From assembly GCA_029265715.1 (NCBI GenBank), contig JAJUGZ010000034.1, positions 1 through 36,741 on the forward strand: a stretch of 36,741 bases of DNA, given 5' to 3'. The stretch is from Bacteroidota bacterium. GTDB lineage: Bacteria > Bacteroidota > Bacteroidia > Bacteroidales > Prolixibacteraceae. Numbering within the stretch: position 1 is the stretch's first letter; each line of letters starts with the position of its first letter. This document shows positions 23,169 to 31,865 of this stretch, piece after piece. The notes under the pieces were generated by a model. That model searched no databases. It was not told where the DNA came from and was given only the letters and a program-made list of their open reading frames with translations. A program made the position numbers and the translations under genes.

Positions 23169-23642
23169 TTATTGTTTAAATTCTTCTTTAATGTCAGGCG
23201 GAACCGGATGTTTTGTATAAACCTTACTGGCCGAATTATCGGTTAGTTGGTTTGTGAAAACATGGGTGTATGCCTGAATCGTGTCGTAGCGTTTTTGCCT
23301 GAATGTTTTTAACCGGTTCAGGCCTATAAAGCCAGCTAACTCGGAATACACCTGATTAATGATTTCCATTTGTCCTACAAAATCATCAATGGTTGGTGAA
23401 TCCTGGTGACTTTGATTCACAGGCAATACAGCCACGGTGATGGCAATGTTAGACTTCCCGTTCTGGATCTTGCTGCCCTGGTTTGACCAATCGATATTAT
23501 CCAGGTCAATCAGTACTGCAGGGAATAAAAGCGGGTATGCTTTCTCCGGATCAGCTAATTGGCCTTTGTCGGCATCGATGGTTCTTAACTCAGGAAGTTT
23601 CTCCCGGAGATGATCTGCTATCTGTTTATAAATGTTGAACAT
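23169..23642 (-). CDS. Tail-completion (tail terminator) candidate
   Basis: A 157-residue protein starting FNIYKQIADHLREKLPELRTID, then YPLLFPAVLIDLDNIDW and a beta-strand series (NIAITVAVLP). The alpha/beta pattern and length suit phage tail-terminator proteins, and the neighbours (gpG upstream, baseplate downstream) support a head-tail joining role. No specific family name is certain. Confidence 0.5.
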   Translation of the reverse strand: MFNIYKQIADHLREKLPELRTIDADKGQLADPEKAYPLLFPAVLIDLDNIDWSNQGSKIQNGKSNIAITVAVLPVNQSHQDSPTIDDFVGQMEIINQVYSELAGFIGLNRLKTFRQKRYDTIQAYTHVFTNQLTDNSASKVYTKHPVPPDIKEEFKQ

Positions 23643-23673
23643 GGATTAATAGTTATAAATTATGGGTTATAAG

Positions 23674-24186
23674 TTATGAACCAAGAATTTTGGTAATGTC
23701 GCGTTCAATGCGTTGGTCAACTTTATCGATCAGCTCTTTTGAATGCCCGATAAACTGACGTTTCGGAATGTTTGATCCGGGATGTTTAACCCGGCGACGG
23801 ATCAGGCTGCCACCCTTGGTCATAAACTTCAAAGCTTTTCCGCTTCGTGGTTTTATAATATGGGCTTTTGTCCGGCCTCCCCGGTTATGGATCGATCCAT
23901 ATTTTACATCGGTTCCCCAGTTTGTTTTACCAAGGTCGGCCTGATAGTCGATAGAATCTTGCAGCTCCTTGCTTTCGCCGGTGAGGATCTTCCGTCCGGT
24001 TTCAACTCTTCTGGCTGGCCACGGGTGCAGGCCATTGTTTACAAAACCCTCCTTGTCGAAGTTTTCTTTAAAGTGGTCAACCCCCATTTTACCAACAATG
24101 CGCGGGGCATCGCTCCGGATATATTTTGCCAGTGCTGCTTTGTGTCGGGCTAAATCGGCGGCTAATTGTCTGATGTTTCGTGCCAT
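23674..24186 (-). CDS. Phage virion morphogenesis protein (Mu gpG-like)
   Basis: A 170-residue protein with the gpG/tail-completion family hallmarks: helical start (LAADLARHKAAL), KMGVDHFKENFDKEGF, the WPARRVETGRKILTGESKELQDSI segment (about 56-80), YGSIHNRGG, then the basic RRRVKHPGSNIPKRQFIGHS. Mu gpG completes the tail-attachment face of the head. Start ATG at 24186. It follows the MuF-type gene in the same order as in Mu relatives. Confidence 0.85.
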   Translation of the reverse strand: MARNIRQLAADLARHKAALAKYIRSDAPRIVGKMGVDHFKENFDKEGFVNNGLHPWPARRVETGRKILTGESKELQDSIDYQADLGKTNWGTDVKYGSIHNRGGRTKAHIIKPRSGKALKFMTKGGSLIRRRVKHPGSNIPKRQFIGHSKELIDKVDQRIERDITKILGS

Positions 24187-24208
24187 GAACTTTTATTTAA
24201 AAAAAACG

Positions 24209-24284
24209 TATATTTGCAATGGTCACTTGCAGCAATGCATGAGACCCCGCCTCAGCCCTGGTTCGCCGGGGCTGTTGTATTTTA
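24209..24284 (+). ncRNA. Candidate antisense small RNA with TATATTTG promoter and UUCG hairpin
   Basis: On the plus strand TATATTTG (24209-24216) is followed 36 bp later by CAGCCCTGG-TTCG-CCGGGGCTG (24253-24274), a 9-bp stem with a TTCG tetraloop, and then TTGTATTTT. A transcript of about 60-70 nt antisense to the gap between the MuF-type and gpG genes is possible. Confidence 0.3.
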
Positions 24285-25523
24285 GAAAGGCAGCTTCCCT
24301 TTAGCAATATCTTCAAGTTGACATTTCCCAAGATACTTTCCCTTGTGTATAAAGTGGACATTCTTAATTGCTGGTATAAATTCTTTTCGTGTAATCCTGT
24401 CTTTAAGCCCATTAATTACAAAACCCTTGCTAAATTCAGTTGGAAGTTCAATAGTTAGGTCGCCGGTAAGTTCCCTTTTTTTGAACTGTCTATTTGCACG
24501 TTGCATTTCTTTATCAAAGGCATTTGCCGTGTTCGACGGTGACTTGAATTCATTCCAGGTTCCGTCGATAATCGAATCAAGGCTATCCTGACCCATCAGT
24601 TCAACCAAATGTCCTTTGTCGGCAAATACCTGTGCGATGCGCCGGTTTGCTTTGGCCTCTGTTTTCGATAGTTTTTCAAGCGAGAAATAACATCCGTTCG
24701 TCTTTTTGTCGAAATAGAACTCTGTGATTTCGCTTTCGTCGATATCGTAAACAGCGGCAATATTGCTCCGGAGAATTGCCTCGACGTTTTTCTGGCCTTT
24801 GATATACGGGTGCGATTGGCTAAATAAAGCTCCATCGGCTCCGGGATTATTATCAAGACCCGGCTCCGGATTTGGAGCATCTTTCGGGATCACCGTCAAC
24901 TCCTCGTCTGTAGTAGTCCATCCGCACTGGCAGCCCCAGTCTGATGGCGGCAAGATTCTTCCCCAAATAGGGTCATCCATTGGGCGGATCATGCCGTAAT
25001 AAGCCTTATGGATGTCGCGCGGCTCTTTGGCTGTTGATGCCAGGTACTTGATGTTTGGAAACAAATCGGCATCCTCTACGGCCTTCGCCCATCGTTTGGC
25101 GCTTCGGCTCGCTTTTTTTGCCGTGTTCCACTCCGCCTTCAGGTAGTTATAGTTATAATCCTTAACGGTGCCGCGTACCTCCTCAGCAAAATCAGTAAAT
25201 GTGGCCGCTTTCGATGCCGCCTTCAGGTTCTCTAAGGTTTGCGTCTGGCTTTTACTTTTGAAGGCTGCAAATACGCTGTTTTGATACTTCAATTGATTGG
25301 CCAGTGGCTTGAATTCTTTCCCAAATTCGGCATTAACGGCTTCATTCAACTTAGAAACCGTAACCTCCCAAAATTCCTTCGGAAATTCGCCTTGGTAGTT
25401 CCCGGTGTAAATCTTTTTTAAAGCTGTTGTAACCTTCTTTTCGATGTTCAGCGTTTCCTCTTCTGAAAAATCGGCTAAACAGATGTCGCAACTACAATGA
25501 CCAGAATCATAAAGGGCTGTCAT
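24282..25523 (-). CDS. MuF-type head morphogenesis protein with C-terminal nuclease-like toxin domain
   Basis: A 413-residue minor head protein. Residues 50-270 are of the Mu gp30/SPP1 gp7 type, with the signature EPRDIHKAYYG through PPSDWGCQCGW (168-202). From about 285 a separate domain begins (SKTEAKANRRIAQVFADKG), with D316/D320 and the E325-F-K327 pair in DGTWNEFKS, resembling the CdiA C-terminal nuclease/PD-(D/E)xK type of polymorphic toxins. MuF-toxin fusions are known in temperate phages; the head protein may deliver the toxin with the DNA or during assembly. No immunity gene is obvious beside it. Confidence 0.8.
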   Translation of the reverse strand: MTALYDSGHCSCDICLADFSEEETLNIEKKVTTALKKIYTGNYQGEFPKEFWEVTVSKLNEAVNAEFGKEFKPLANQLKYQNSVFAAFKSKSQTQTLENLKAASKAATFTDFAEEVRGTVKDYNYNYLKAEWNTAKKASRSAKRWAKAVEDADLFPNIKYLASTAKEPRDIHKAYYGMIRPMDDPIWGRILPPSDWGCQCGWTTTDEELTVIPKDAPNPEPGLDNNPGADGALFSQSHPYIKGQKNVEAILRSNIAAVYDIDESEITEFYFDKKTNGCYFSLEKLSKTEAKANRRIAQVFADKGHLVELMGQDSLDSIIDGTWNEFKSPSNTANAFDKEMQRANRQFKKRELTGDLTIELPTEFSKGFVINGLKDRITRKEFIPAIKNVHFIHKGKYLGKCQLEDIAKGKLPF

Positions 25524-25558
25524 CTCAGCCCGGAGGCGTTCTTGTGACCGCTCCGGGC

Positions 25559-26785
25559 TTAATCGAAAAAACGCAGAAAGCCCCCTTTTGATTTGCCCTT
25601 TTTGGGCTCGGATAGTTGTTTCTTGCCGTTTGAAGACGGGGAATTCCCCGTCTCTACTGTTCGGGCTTTTGCGCCGCCTTTGGGCATTGGCACGTTATAG
25701 CGGTCGTACCAGTATTGCGGGTCAATTTCAACAGCCTGATTAACCTTCAGGTCAATATCGATGCGGTCTTTTATCGGAGTCGAATCTTCATCCACAAATT
25801 TAAACCTGGCATCGCCCGGATTATACCCATGCAGTTCAAGCAGATCATACACCTGATTATTCAATATCCGGAGGACAAACCGCCTGTCGGCTTCAAAAAT
25901 GCCTTCTTCGCTTTCGGCGTGTACTTCGCCTTTATAGTTTCCTCCCTGGGCATCCACAGTCATCGTATTAGCTAGGATGATTTTTGACATCTCGTTGTTG
26001 CACCAATCGGCAAAAGTTTCGTGTACACCTTTTCCGCTCTGCGAAGTTTTATTTTCCACAAAGTCGATGCTGCACGTGTCGGGCATGGTGATCGAATTGG
26101 CCGATCCGGTCTCGTCCATTGCCTCATTAAGCTCTTTCCGGGCATTGGGATCATGAGCCGGGAATTTTCCGACCCGAAGCGGAATTCCGAATATTTCGCA
26201 AAATGTTGCCCAGTCGCCAATATCGCCACGTTTATAAATCACATAAGGGGCGCATTTCAGCAGCAACCCCAAATCATCTTCACGACCGGCAGTGAGCGTA
26301 TAAGGCGGATAAGGTGGAAGGGTATAATCTATTCCGGCATTCAGCGAGTCGCTTTCTTTGTATTTGTAAATATGCCGGGTAGGCTCCACATGTCGGCGGT
26401 CGATTAACGTCACCTTTGGTTTTTTAACTCCGGGCTGGGTTATATCGACCCAACATAACGAATAACCGTACAACTTTGATTCGATAATGTACCGGAGCAA
26501 ATTTTCGAAAGCTTCACTTTCGATAAGGTTAGCAACCAACTCATTTTCTTTTCCCTTGGACTGAAAGATCAACGGCGTATTCAAAATGTTTAGAATACGT
26601 TTTTCGGTAATGGCTGTCAGGTGACCGTCGAGCATGATGTCGTGATAAAGGTTCATGAGCCTGGAGCGGTCGGGATAGTCGGGGTCTTCAGCCGATTTTA
26701 AGGCTTGTTTCCACTTCGAAATATCTTTGTTCGTCCTATCGTAAGAGGCTATTTTTATTGCGTATTCTGCTGCTTTGTCTGCCAT
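25559..26785 (-). CDS. Portal protein, Mu gp29 type (DUF935)
   Basis: A 408-residue portal that should form the dodecameric ring at one head vertex, through which DNA enters and leaves. DUF935 landmarks are present: DGHLTAITEKRILNIL in the first 70 residues, the beta/alpha body, LGLLLKCAPYVIYKRGDIGDWATFCEIFGIPLRVGK (about 170-206, given as two halves of the classic segment) and the GGNYKGEVHAE motif. The basic C terminus is proline- and lysine-rich. It precedes the MuF-type gene, as in Mu. Confidence 0.9.
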   Translation of the reverse strand: MADKAAEYAIKIASYDRTNKDISKWKQALKSAEDPDYPDRSRLMNLYHDIMLDGHLTAITEKRILNILNTPLIFQSKGKENELVANLIESEAFENLLRYIIESKLYGYSLCWVDITQPGVKKPKVTLIDRRHVEPTRHIYKYKESDSLNAGIDYTLPPYPPYTLTAGREDDLGLLLKCAPYVIYKRGDIGDWATFCEIFGIPLRVGKFPAHDPNARKELNEAMDETGSANSITMPDTCSIDFVENKTSQSGKGVHETFADWCNNEMSKIILANTMTVDAQGGNYKGEVHAESEEGIFEADRRFVLRILNNQVYDLLELHGYNPGDARFKFVDEDSTPIKDRIDIDLKVNQAVEIDPQYWYDRYNVPMPKGGAKARTVETGNSPSSNGKKQLSEPKKGKSKGGFLRFFD

Positions 26786-26791
26786 AATTGG

Positions 26792-27211
26792 TTACATGTA
26801 ATTGTTTCTTTTCGTATTTCCCGACCGGCTTATCTGGGTCGTTGGTATTTCGGTTGCTGTTTGCCCGACCAGCTTTGCGCCTTCCAGGATAAATTTTCCG
26901 GATTGAATTTTTTCGAGGGTTTTAACGGCATCTTCGTAGTCGATCCGGCGTAGTTCAGTCATGGTGTTACACACTTTGTGCAGCTTATAAATTGCGATAG
27001 TCCGGGCAATCGAAAGGATTGTCTTATTTCGGCTGCTGCCTGTTTTTTCGAACAAATCAGCCGAGTCGTACCGGGCACAGATATAGCCGTTAATCTCGTC
27101 CTTGGCTTCGCTGCAGGCATCAACTATTTTGTCATCGTCGCCACGGGTAACGCCGGTTAAAATCTCGCCGTAAATGTCCTGTCCTAAATCGTCTTTTGTA
27201 ATGAATGACAT
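26792..27211 (-). CDS. DUF1320-family protein (Mu gp36-like)
   Basis: A 139-residue helical protein with the DUF1320 start MSFITKDDLGQDIYGEILTGVTRGD and the helix VDACSEAKDEINGYICARYD. Mu gp36 is a virion-associated head-completion protein of this family. The gene lies between portal and terminase, six bases from the portal start. Confidence 0.82.
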   Translation of the reverse strand: MSFITKDDLGQDIYGEILTGVTRGDDDKIVDACSEAKDEINGYICARYDSADLFEKTGSSRNKTILSIARTIAIYKLHKVCNTMTELRRIDYEDAVKTLEKIQSGKFILEGAKLVGQTATEIPTTQISRSGNTKRNNYM

Positions 27212-27212
27212 A

Positions 27213-28727
27213 TCAATATCTGTTATTTCGGCGTGAGCCGATTATTTTCACTTCGTTGCGTTTTTCGCCTTCGTAAACCACAAACTTTGAGAGATAAGAG
27301 ATCGCCTGTTCGTCACAGTCCGGACTATCATCGTGGATCTTGTACCCTGGCTCAATCCCTTTAAGCTGATTGATGCCGGTTTGCATGTCGTTGTTGGCAT
27401 ATTCGCCCTCGTCGTAATAAATCCGTCCGTTCTGGTAATAAGGGTGCATCGACATCAGGCGGTCAAACTTTTTGAGCTTCGGTTTGGGCGAAATGACAAT
27501 GTTTAAAGGCTTTTTAAATTCCCGCTCAACCTCTTTTAAAGCATCTTTTAACGGATCGTTCCAAAATTGCTCTTCAACCCTCCAATGAATAATGACCGAT
27601 TCAGGAAGCGCGGCCTGATAGTTATACATGAAGCGGATTGCATCGGCCATTTTGCATTGCCGGACAAAAGCTTTCACACACCAGAAATTGAAGCCATACA
27701 AGCCCCAAACTTTAACTGCATTGTAGTCGTTTGCCCCTGAATAAGCCACGTCCCAAAACCCGACAATATGTTTGAAGTGATCCAGTCTCGGGCGTTTTCC
27801 CCATTGGATCAGATTATCCGTAAATACTTTTCCTTCGACAAACTTTTTATGGTTGTATTCAGCCCGGCACGAAATGGCGCCGTCTTCTGTTTCCAGATCC
27901 CGGTAGTAATTGTCATCGTACTTTTCAGGCCATGCCGGTTTATAGGTAGCTTCGTCGTAAGCTTCAACCAAATCGACCGTCCAATTGGGATGGCGTTTTT
28001 CAAGCAGGTTCTGAATACTTACCGGCCACGGATCATTGTTCGGGTGCAAGTAGCGGCGGGTGTCGCCGTCCATTATTTTAAGAAGTGCGCCTTCAATCCA
28101 CTCAACGGTCTCCATTTGCCGGCGAGGGTTTTTGGCCGTGTCGCGGTCTTCCAAATCGTCGGCTGATATGTAGTTTGGCCGGATTGCGCCTTTGCGTAAA
28201 CCACGGCAATCCTGACCCATGCCGATAGCCTGACCCATGAACCGCCCATCTTTAGTCCGAAAGTCACCGTCCTCCCAACTTCCGCGAAGTACCTGGTCGC
28301 CGAAATAATGGATCAACCGTTGGTTGCTCTCAAATTCAGCCTGAACATCGGCCAAAAGGTTGATTGCTTTCGTTTCGTTGTTTCCAACGATCACCTCGTA
28401 AACAAACTCCCCATTAATCCACAGGTAAATCGGGATGATTACATCAACCCAAACCGATTTGGCCAAGCCGCGTCCCCAGCGAACCAGCCACCGACCCTTT
28501 TTATTTCGGAGTACGGCCTTTGCGAGCCTTACATGAAAGGCCGCCGCTTTTGCTGAAGCATAGTGTGGGAACAAGAATTCGCACAAAAAAGCCGGGTCTT
28601 TTTTCAGACGGGCAATAATGGCTTTCTTTTCCTCCGGTGTTTCGAAGGGGTTAATCGCCGTACCGTCTTTAATGACCCGCAGCCTTTCGAGGTAGAGCTC
28701 TTTTGCTTGTTTGTCGGCTATCCGCAT
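27213..28727 (-). CDS. Large terminase subunit (Mu gp28 type)
   Basis: A 504-residue DNA-packaging ATPase/nuclease. The ATPase region has a deviant Walker A WGRGLAKS (84-91) with Walker B-like acidic residues in ISADDLEDRDT, and the RNase H-like nuclease half shows the FWDVAYSGANDY motif with its metal-binding aspartate. It should package phage DNA headful-style from integrated copies as in Mu. It overlaps the small-subunit stop by one base (TAATG). Confidence 0.92.
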   Translation of the reverse strand: MRIADKQAKELYLERLRVIKDGTAINPFETPEEKKAIIARLKKDPAFLCEFLFPHYASAKAAAFHVRLAKAVLRNKKGRWLVRWGRGLAKSVWVDVIIPIYLWINGEFVYEVIVGNNETKAINLLADVQAEFESNQRLIHYFGDQVLRGSWEDGDFRTKDGRFMGQAIGMGQDCRGLRKGAIRPNYISADDLEDRDTAKNPRRQMETVEWIEGALLKIMDGDTRRYLHPNNDPWPVSIQNLLEKRHPNWTVDLVEAYDEATYKPAWPEKYDDNYYRDLETEDGAISCRAEYNHKKFVEGKVFTDNLIQWGKRPRLDHFKHIVGFWDVAYSGANDYNAVKVWGLYGFNFWCVKAFVRQCKMADAIRFMYNYQAALPESVIIHWRVEEQFWNDPLKDALKEVEREFKKPLNIVISPKPKLKKFDRLMSMHPYYQNGRIYYDEGEYANNDMQTGINQLKGIEPGYKIHDDSPDCDEQAISYLSKFVVYEGEKRNEVKIIGSRRNNRY

Positions 28728-29233
28728 TACATGCTCAGTTTGAGTGAAACATCGTGAATATGCTTTTCCTGAAATTCAATGGTCTGCATGTAAAGTTTCG
28801 GGTTGAAATGTTGCAGTGCCTGAAAAATATCCTGCATCACTTCAAGGTAAGTCGCGAGCGGCACCTTGGTTTCTTTGTTGATGTCGCGAAGGGTTTTGTT
28901 CCACTTACTTACCGCATCGTCGATTTTTGAAATGTTCCGCCTGATCTCGGCTGCAAGTTTGGCATCGCCTCCTTTTTCGGCCTCTGTTAATTGACAGCTA
29001 AGTTTAATACGCTCATCGGCCAGGTTCGAAATGATCTGTTCGATATTGGCCACGCGTTGCGACGGCGAGGCGTGTCTGATGCGCTGATCTTTCTTCCAGC
29101 GTTCGTCCTCGGCATTGATCCAACCTGAAAGCGTTTTTTCACTCACGCCAATAAGCTGTGAAATCTCTTTTGCAGTCTTTTTTTGCTCGACAAACAGGAT
29201 GTAGGCGAGCTTTTTTTCTTCCTTCTTGGCCAT
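28727..29233 (-). CDS. Small terminase subunit-like protein (Mu gp27 type)
   Basis: A 168-residue protein with an N-terminal helix-turn-helix (KKTAKEISQLIGVSEKTLSGWI, about 17-38) followed by long coiled-coil helices (about 60-120). That layout matches phage small terminases, which recognise packaging DNA. First gene of the minus-strand structural block, with a TAAATTTG promoter box 20 bp upstream. Confidence 0.78.
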   Translation of the reverse strand: MAKKEEKKLAYILFVEQKKTAKEISQLIGVSEKTLSGWINAEDERWKKDQRIRHASPSQRVANIEQIISNLADERIKLSCQLTEAEKGGDAKLAAEIRRNISKIDDAVSKWNKTLRDINKETKVPLATYLEVMQDIFQALQHFNPKLYMQTIEFQEKHIHDVSLKLSM

Positions 29234-29252
29234 GCGGTTAACCTTTTAAGGC

Positions 29253-29260
29253 CAAATTTA
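29253..29260 (-). promoter_or_regulatory. -7 box TAAATTTG for the minus-strand structural block
   Basis: Perfect TAnnTTTG on the minus strand, 20 bp upstream of the small-terminase start. It faces the plus promoter at 29332. Confidence 0.5.
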
Positions 29261-29331
29261 AGCAACTGGATGCCGGGGGTAAAACATTCGTGCCAGCGTT
29301 GCATAAATCCATGAATGTGTTGCACTTTTTA

Positions 29332-29362
29332 TTGACCTGCCTCATAAATCGCCTCAATTTTG
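29332..29362 (+). promoter_or_regulatory. Promoter TTGACC-N17-CAATTTTG for the plus-strand head/tail block
   Basis: TTGACC at 29332-29337 and CAATTTTG at 29355-29362; the spacing of TTGACC to the -7 box equals that in the three CTTGACA promoters. It lies 45 bp upstream of the protease start. Confidence 0.55.
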
Positions 29363-29407
29363 AATCGAACAACGCGAAAAGCGGCACAACAATTAATTCA
29401 AAATTGC

Positions 29408-30385
29408 ATGGAAGGAACCAAAACATACTCATTTGTAATTTCAGACGAATCGCTAAACTCTTATGGGTTCAGGGTTTTGACTGACGGTATAGATACCTCT
29501 CTATTTGAGAAAAACCCTATCGCTCTTTGGGTGCATGCCAGGCCTTACGGATGGGACAAAAACCGGGAGCCGCTGCCAATTGGAAAATGGGTAAACCTTC
29601 GCCGCGATGGTAAAAGCCTGATCGCCGATTTGGAGTTTGACGAGGATGATGAATTTGCCGTTTCGCTGATGAAAAAGGTTGAAAAGGGCATCATCAATAT
29701 GGTCTCTGCCGGATTACGGGCAATCACTACCAGCGATGATCCGTCGGTATTGGTAAAAGGCCAAACCCGCCCGACCGTCGTTCAATCTTTGCTGATGGAA
29801 GCTTCGCTGGTTGACATTGGGTCGAACCGTAACGCGCTGCGCCTGCAAGATGAATTCGGGGCGGAAATCAACCTTTCGGATAGGGACAATAACCACATGC
29901 TCCCGCTACTCAGGGATATTCACAATCAAAATAACGATATGAAATTTAAGGAACAAATTGCTCAACTATTGAAGCTTTCAGATAATGCATCGGAGGCTGA
30001 TATCGTAGCTGCTGTTCAGAATTCAGTAAACAACAGTATTCAATTATCCGACCTGCAAGGGCAGATAACCACGCTGAAGGATGGAAATAAAACCCTTCAG
30101 GATCAACTGAAAGTTTATCAGGATGCCGAAAAAGCAGCAAAAACACAAGAACGGATCAACCTGGTTGATCAAGCTATTGCCGATAAGAAAATTACGGCAA
30201 GTCAGAAAGACGATTACCTGGCATTGGCCGAGGCAGATTTTGACCGCACCAAGAAAATTCTTGACGGATTAACCGGGGTGACAAAACTTGGAGACAATGA
30301 CAATGGCGGTGCCGGAGGAGATATTACGTTGAGCGCTTTTGATGCTCGCATGGAAGAAATTCGGAACAATCTTAAAAACAAATAA
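29408..30385 (+). CDS. Prohead protease with C-terminal scaffold
   Basis: A 325-residue protein from ATG 29408 (the open frame starts 16 codons earlier, inside the divergent promoter region). Residues 1-160 form an HK97-type prohead protease-like domain: FVISDESLNSYGFRV, the IALWVHARPY histidine (H-A-R, about 42), and VSAGLRAI and SLLMEASLVDIGSN, where the SL(M)E-S region would hold the catalytic serine. The C-terminal 150 residues are acidic and coiled-coil (scaffold). An in-frame ATG at 29939 could give a separate scaffold, as Mu gpZ arises within gpI. Confidence 0.78.
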   Translation: MEGTKTYSFVISDESLNSYGFRVLTDGIDTSLFEKNPIALWVHARPYGWDKNREPLPIGKWVNLRRDGKSLIADLEFDEDDEFAVSLMKKVEKGIINMVSAGLRAITTSDDPSVLVKGQTRPTVVQSLLMEASLVDIGSNRNALRLQDEFGAEINLSDRDNNHMLPLLRDIHNQNNDMKFKEQIAQLLKLSDNASEADIVAAVQNSVNNSIQLSDLQGQITTLKDGNKTLQDQLKVYQDAEKAAKTQERINLVDQAIADKKITASQKDDYLALAEADFDRTKKILDGLTGVTKLGDNDNGGAGGDITLSAFDARMEEIRNNLKNK

Positions 30386-30387
30386 TT

Positions 30388-31326
30388 ATGCCAGCAGGTG
30401 TTACAATTGAAACGATTTATTCGGCTGATGTCGTAAATGCGTTATTGACCAGGGCTTCAACTACAAACGAGTTAGTTGAAGGTGGTCACGTTCACATGGA
30501 AGTCGGAATTTCCGAGAAATTAGCTATTCCTCGCATCCGTATTGGAGAGGTTTTACAAAAAGTAGTTGAACAGCCAACAGACGAAGATGCAGAGGGCACT
30601 TTTTCTGCTGACGAACGCTACTTGAAGCCGGAAGAATTTATGGCTTTCACCACCTTTAATCCAAAGGTATTTGCAAAATGGTGGAGACAATACCAACCAA
30701 AAGGGAACCTTGTATTTCTTGAGTTGCCTGTAAATGTTCAAAATGCCATGTTGGCCGAATTAGCCAAAACGGTAAAATTCGAACTTGGTGACCACTTTGT
30801 TAATGGCGTTTTGGGCGATGGTAAAAAAGAGCTTTTCAACGGGTTAATTTACCGTGTACTGAATGACCCGGATAAAGTCGAAATTGAAAATCCGGTGGCT
30901 ATCACCAAAGCCAACATCTTTGATAAGTTGAAACTTATCCGCGCTCATGTTCCAAAAGCACTTCGCAACAATCCTGATCTTAAAATCTTCATGAGTATTG
31001 AAGATTTCGACAAGTACGATGAAGCATTGACTGATCTGGTAACCAAAGGTGTTGATGTTAGTGAAATCAGCAAAAAGGTGTACAAGGGAATTAAAATCGT
31101 TACCCTCTCTTCATGGCCTGAAAACCTTATGATTTGCACCGTGGCCAACATGGATGTTGAATCAAACTGGTGGGTAGGCGTTGGCCTGTCAAGCGATCAG
31201 GATGCAATCCTTATTGACAAGCTCACGAATGCCGGTGAAAAATACTTCTTCAAAATGAAGATGAAAGCCGATACATGCGTTGCGTGGGGTGACTACTGTG
31301 TAGTTTACGACGGGCGCACTGCTTAA
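30388..31326 (+). CDS. Major capsid protein
   Basis: A 312-residue protein in the position and size of the Mu gpT-type head subunit, directly after the protease/scaffold gene (2 bases). It shows a HK97-fold-like pattern: helical N terminus, a long helix region VQNAMLAELAKTVKFELGDH (about 118-137), the IFMSIEDFDKY segment and a C-terminal beta domain with FFKMKMKADTCVAWGDYCV (about 289-307). It is followed by a strong terminator. Confidence 0.85.
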   Translation: MPAGVTIETIYSADVVNALLTRASTTNELVEGGHVHMEVGISEKLAIPRIRIGEVLQKVVEQPTDEDAEGTFSADERYLKPEEFMAFTTFNPKVFAKWWRQYQPKGNLVFLELPVNVQNAMLAELAKTVKFELGDHFVNGVLGDGKKELFNGLIYRVLNDPDKVEIENPVAITKANIFDKLKLIRAHVPKALRNNPDLKIFMSIEDFDKYDEALTDLVTKGVDVSEISKKVYKGIKIVTLSSWPENLMICTVANMDVESNWWVGVGLSSDQDAILIDKLTNAGEKYFFKMKMKADTCVAWGDYCVVYDGRTA

Positions 31327-31335
31327 AAAATACAA

Positions 31336-31358
31336 AGTCCCTCTCCGGAGGGGCTTTT
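31336..31358 (+). terminator. Intrinsic terminator after the major capsid gene
   Basis: AGTCCCTC / GAGGGGCT (8 pairs incl. one T-G) with a TCCG loop and TTTT. It may lower expression of downstream genes relative to capsid. Confidence 0.75.
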
Positions 31359-31380
31359 CAAATTCTTAATCTGAAATCAA

Positions 31381-31779
31381 ATGAGACTTAAAATTCTTAT
31401 TGCATTTATCATGGCCATGATGGTGGCCACAATTTCAGCCCCGGCGCAGAAATTGACAAGCGTCAAACAATACGGGTCAAAAGCCTTGCATGATGTGACC
31501 CCGACAAACGATACCCTTTCGTTTGCTCCGAAATACTCGGCTACGGCTTATGTAATGGAGGTTGGCACCAATATGGTGCTTCAGATAGATATCGTCAAAT
31601 CGAACCCGTGCAATACGCTGTATTACCAGCTGACGGCAGACGGTACAAAAAGGTATGTCACTTTTGACAGTGGACTGGAAGCCCCCGCCGACAGCATATC
31701 GGCCAATAAGAGCCGAACGTGGGGTTTTGTGTTCATCCGTTACAAATACATACTGATGCACCGATCGGCTGAATTCTAA
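31381..31779 (+). CDS. Secreted protein with signal peptide
   Basis: A 132-residue protein with a basic start, a hydrophobic core (ILIAFIMAMMVATISA) and a likely signal-peptidase I site after APA (about residue 23). The mature part is a small beta-rich domain. A secreted protein between capsid and lysis genes is unusual; it may act in the periplasm during lysis or superinfection exclusion. No family is recognised. Confidence 0.65.
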   Translation: MRLKILIAFIMAMMVATISAPAQKLTSVKQYGSKALHDVTPTNDTLSFAPKYSATAYVMEVGTNMVLQIDIVKSNPCNTLYYQLTADGTKRYVTFDSGLEAPADSISANKSRTWGFVFIRYKYILMHRSAEF

Positions 31780-31865
31780 AAAGGACACTTACTATCATCC
31801 ACCATCACAAACATCCTGATCCGGGAGTGAAAACAAGTAGCTCCAGGTTCTTTTAAGCAACAATT

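Noticed and set aside
24197-24412. 71-residue ORF overlapping the end of the MuF-toxin gene, considered as an immunity gene
   Set aside because: It starts inside the toxin domain in another frame and crosses the UUCG hairpin; the sequence looks random.
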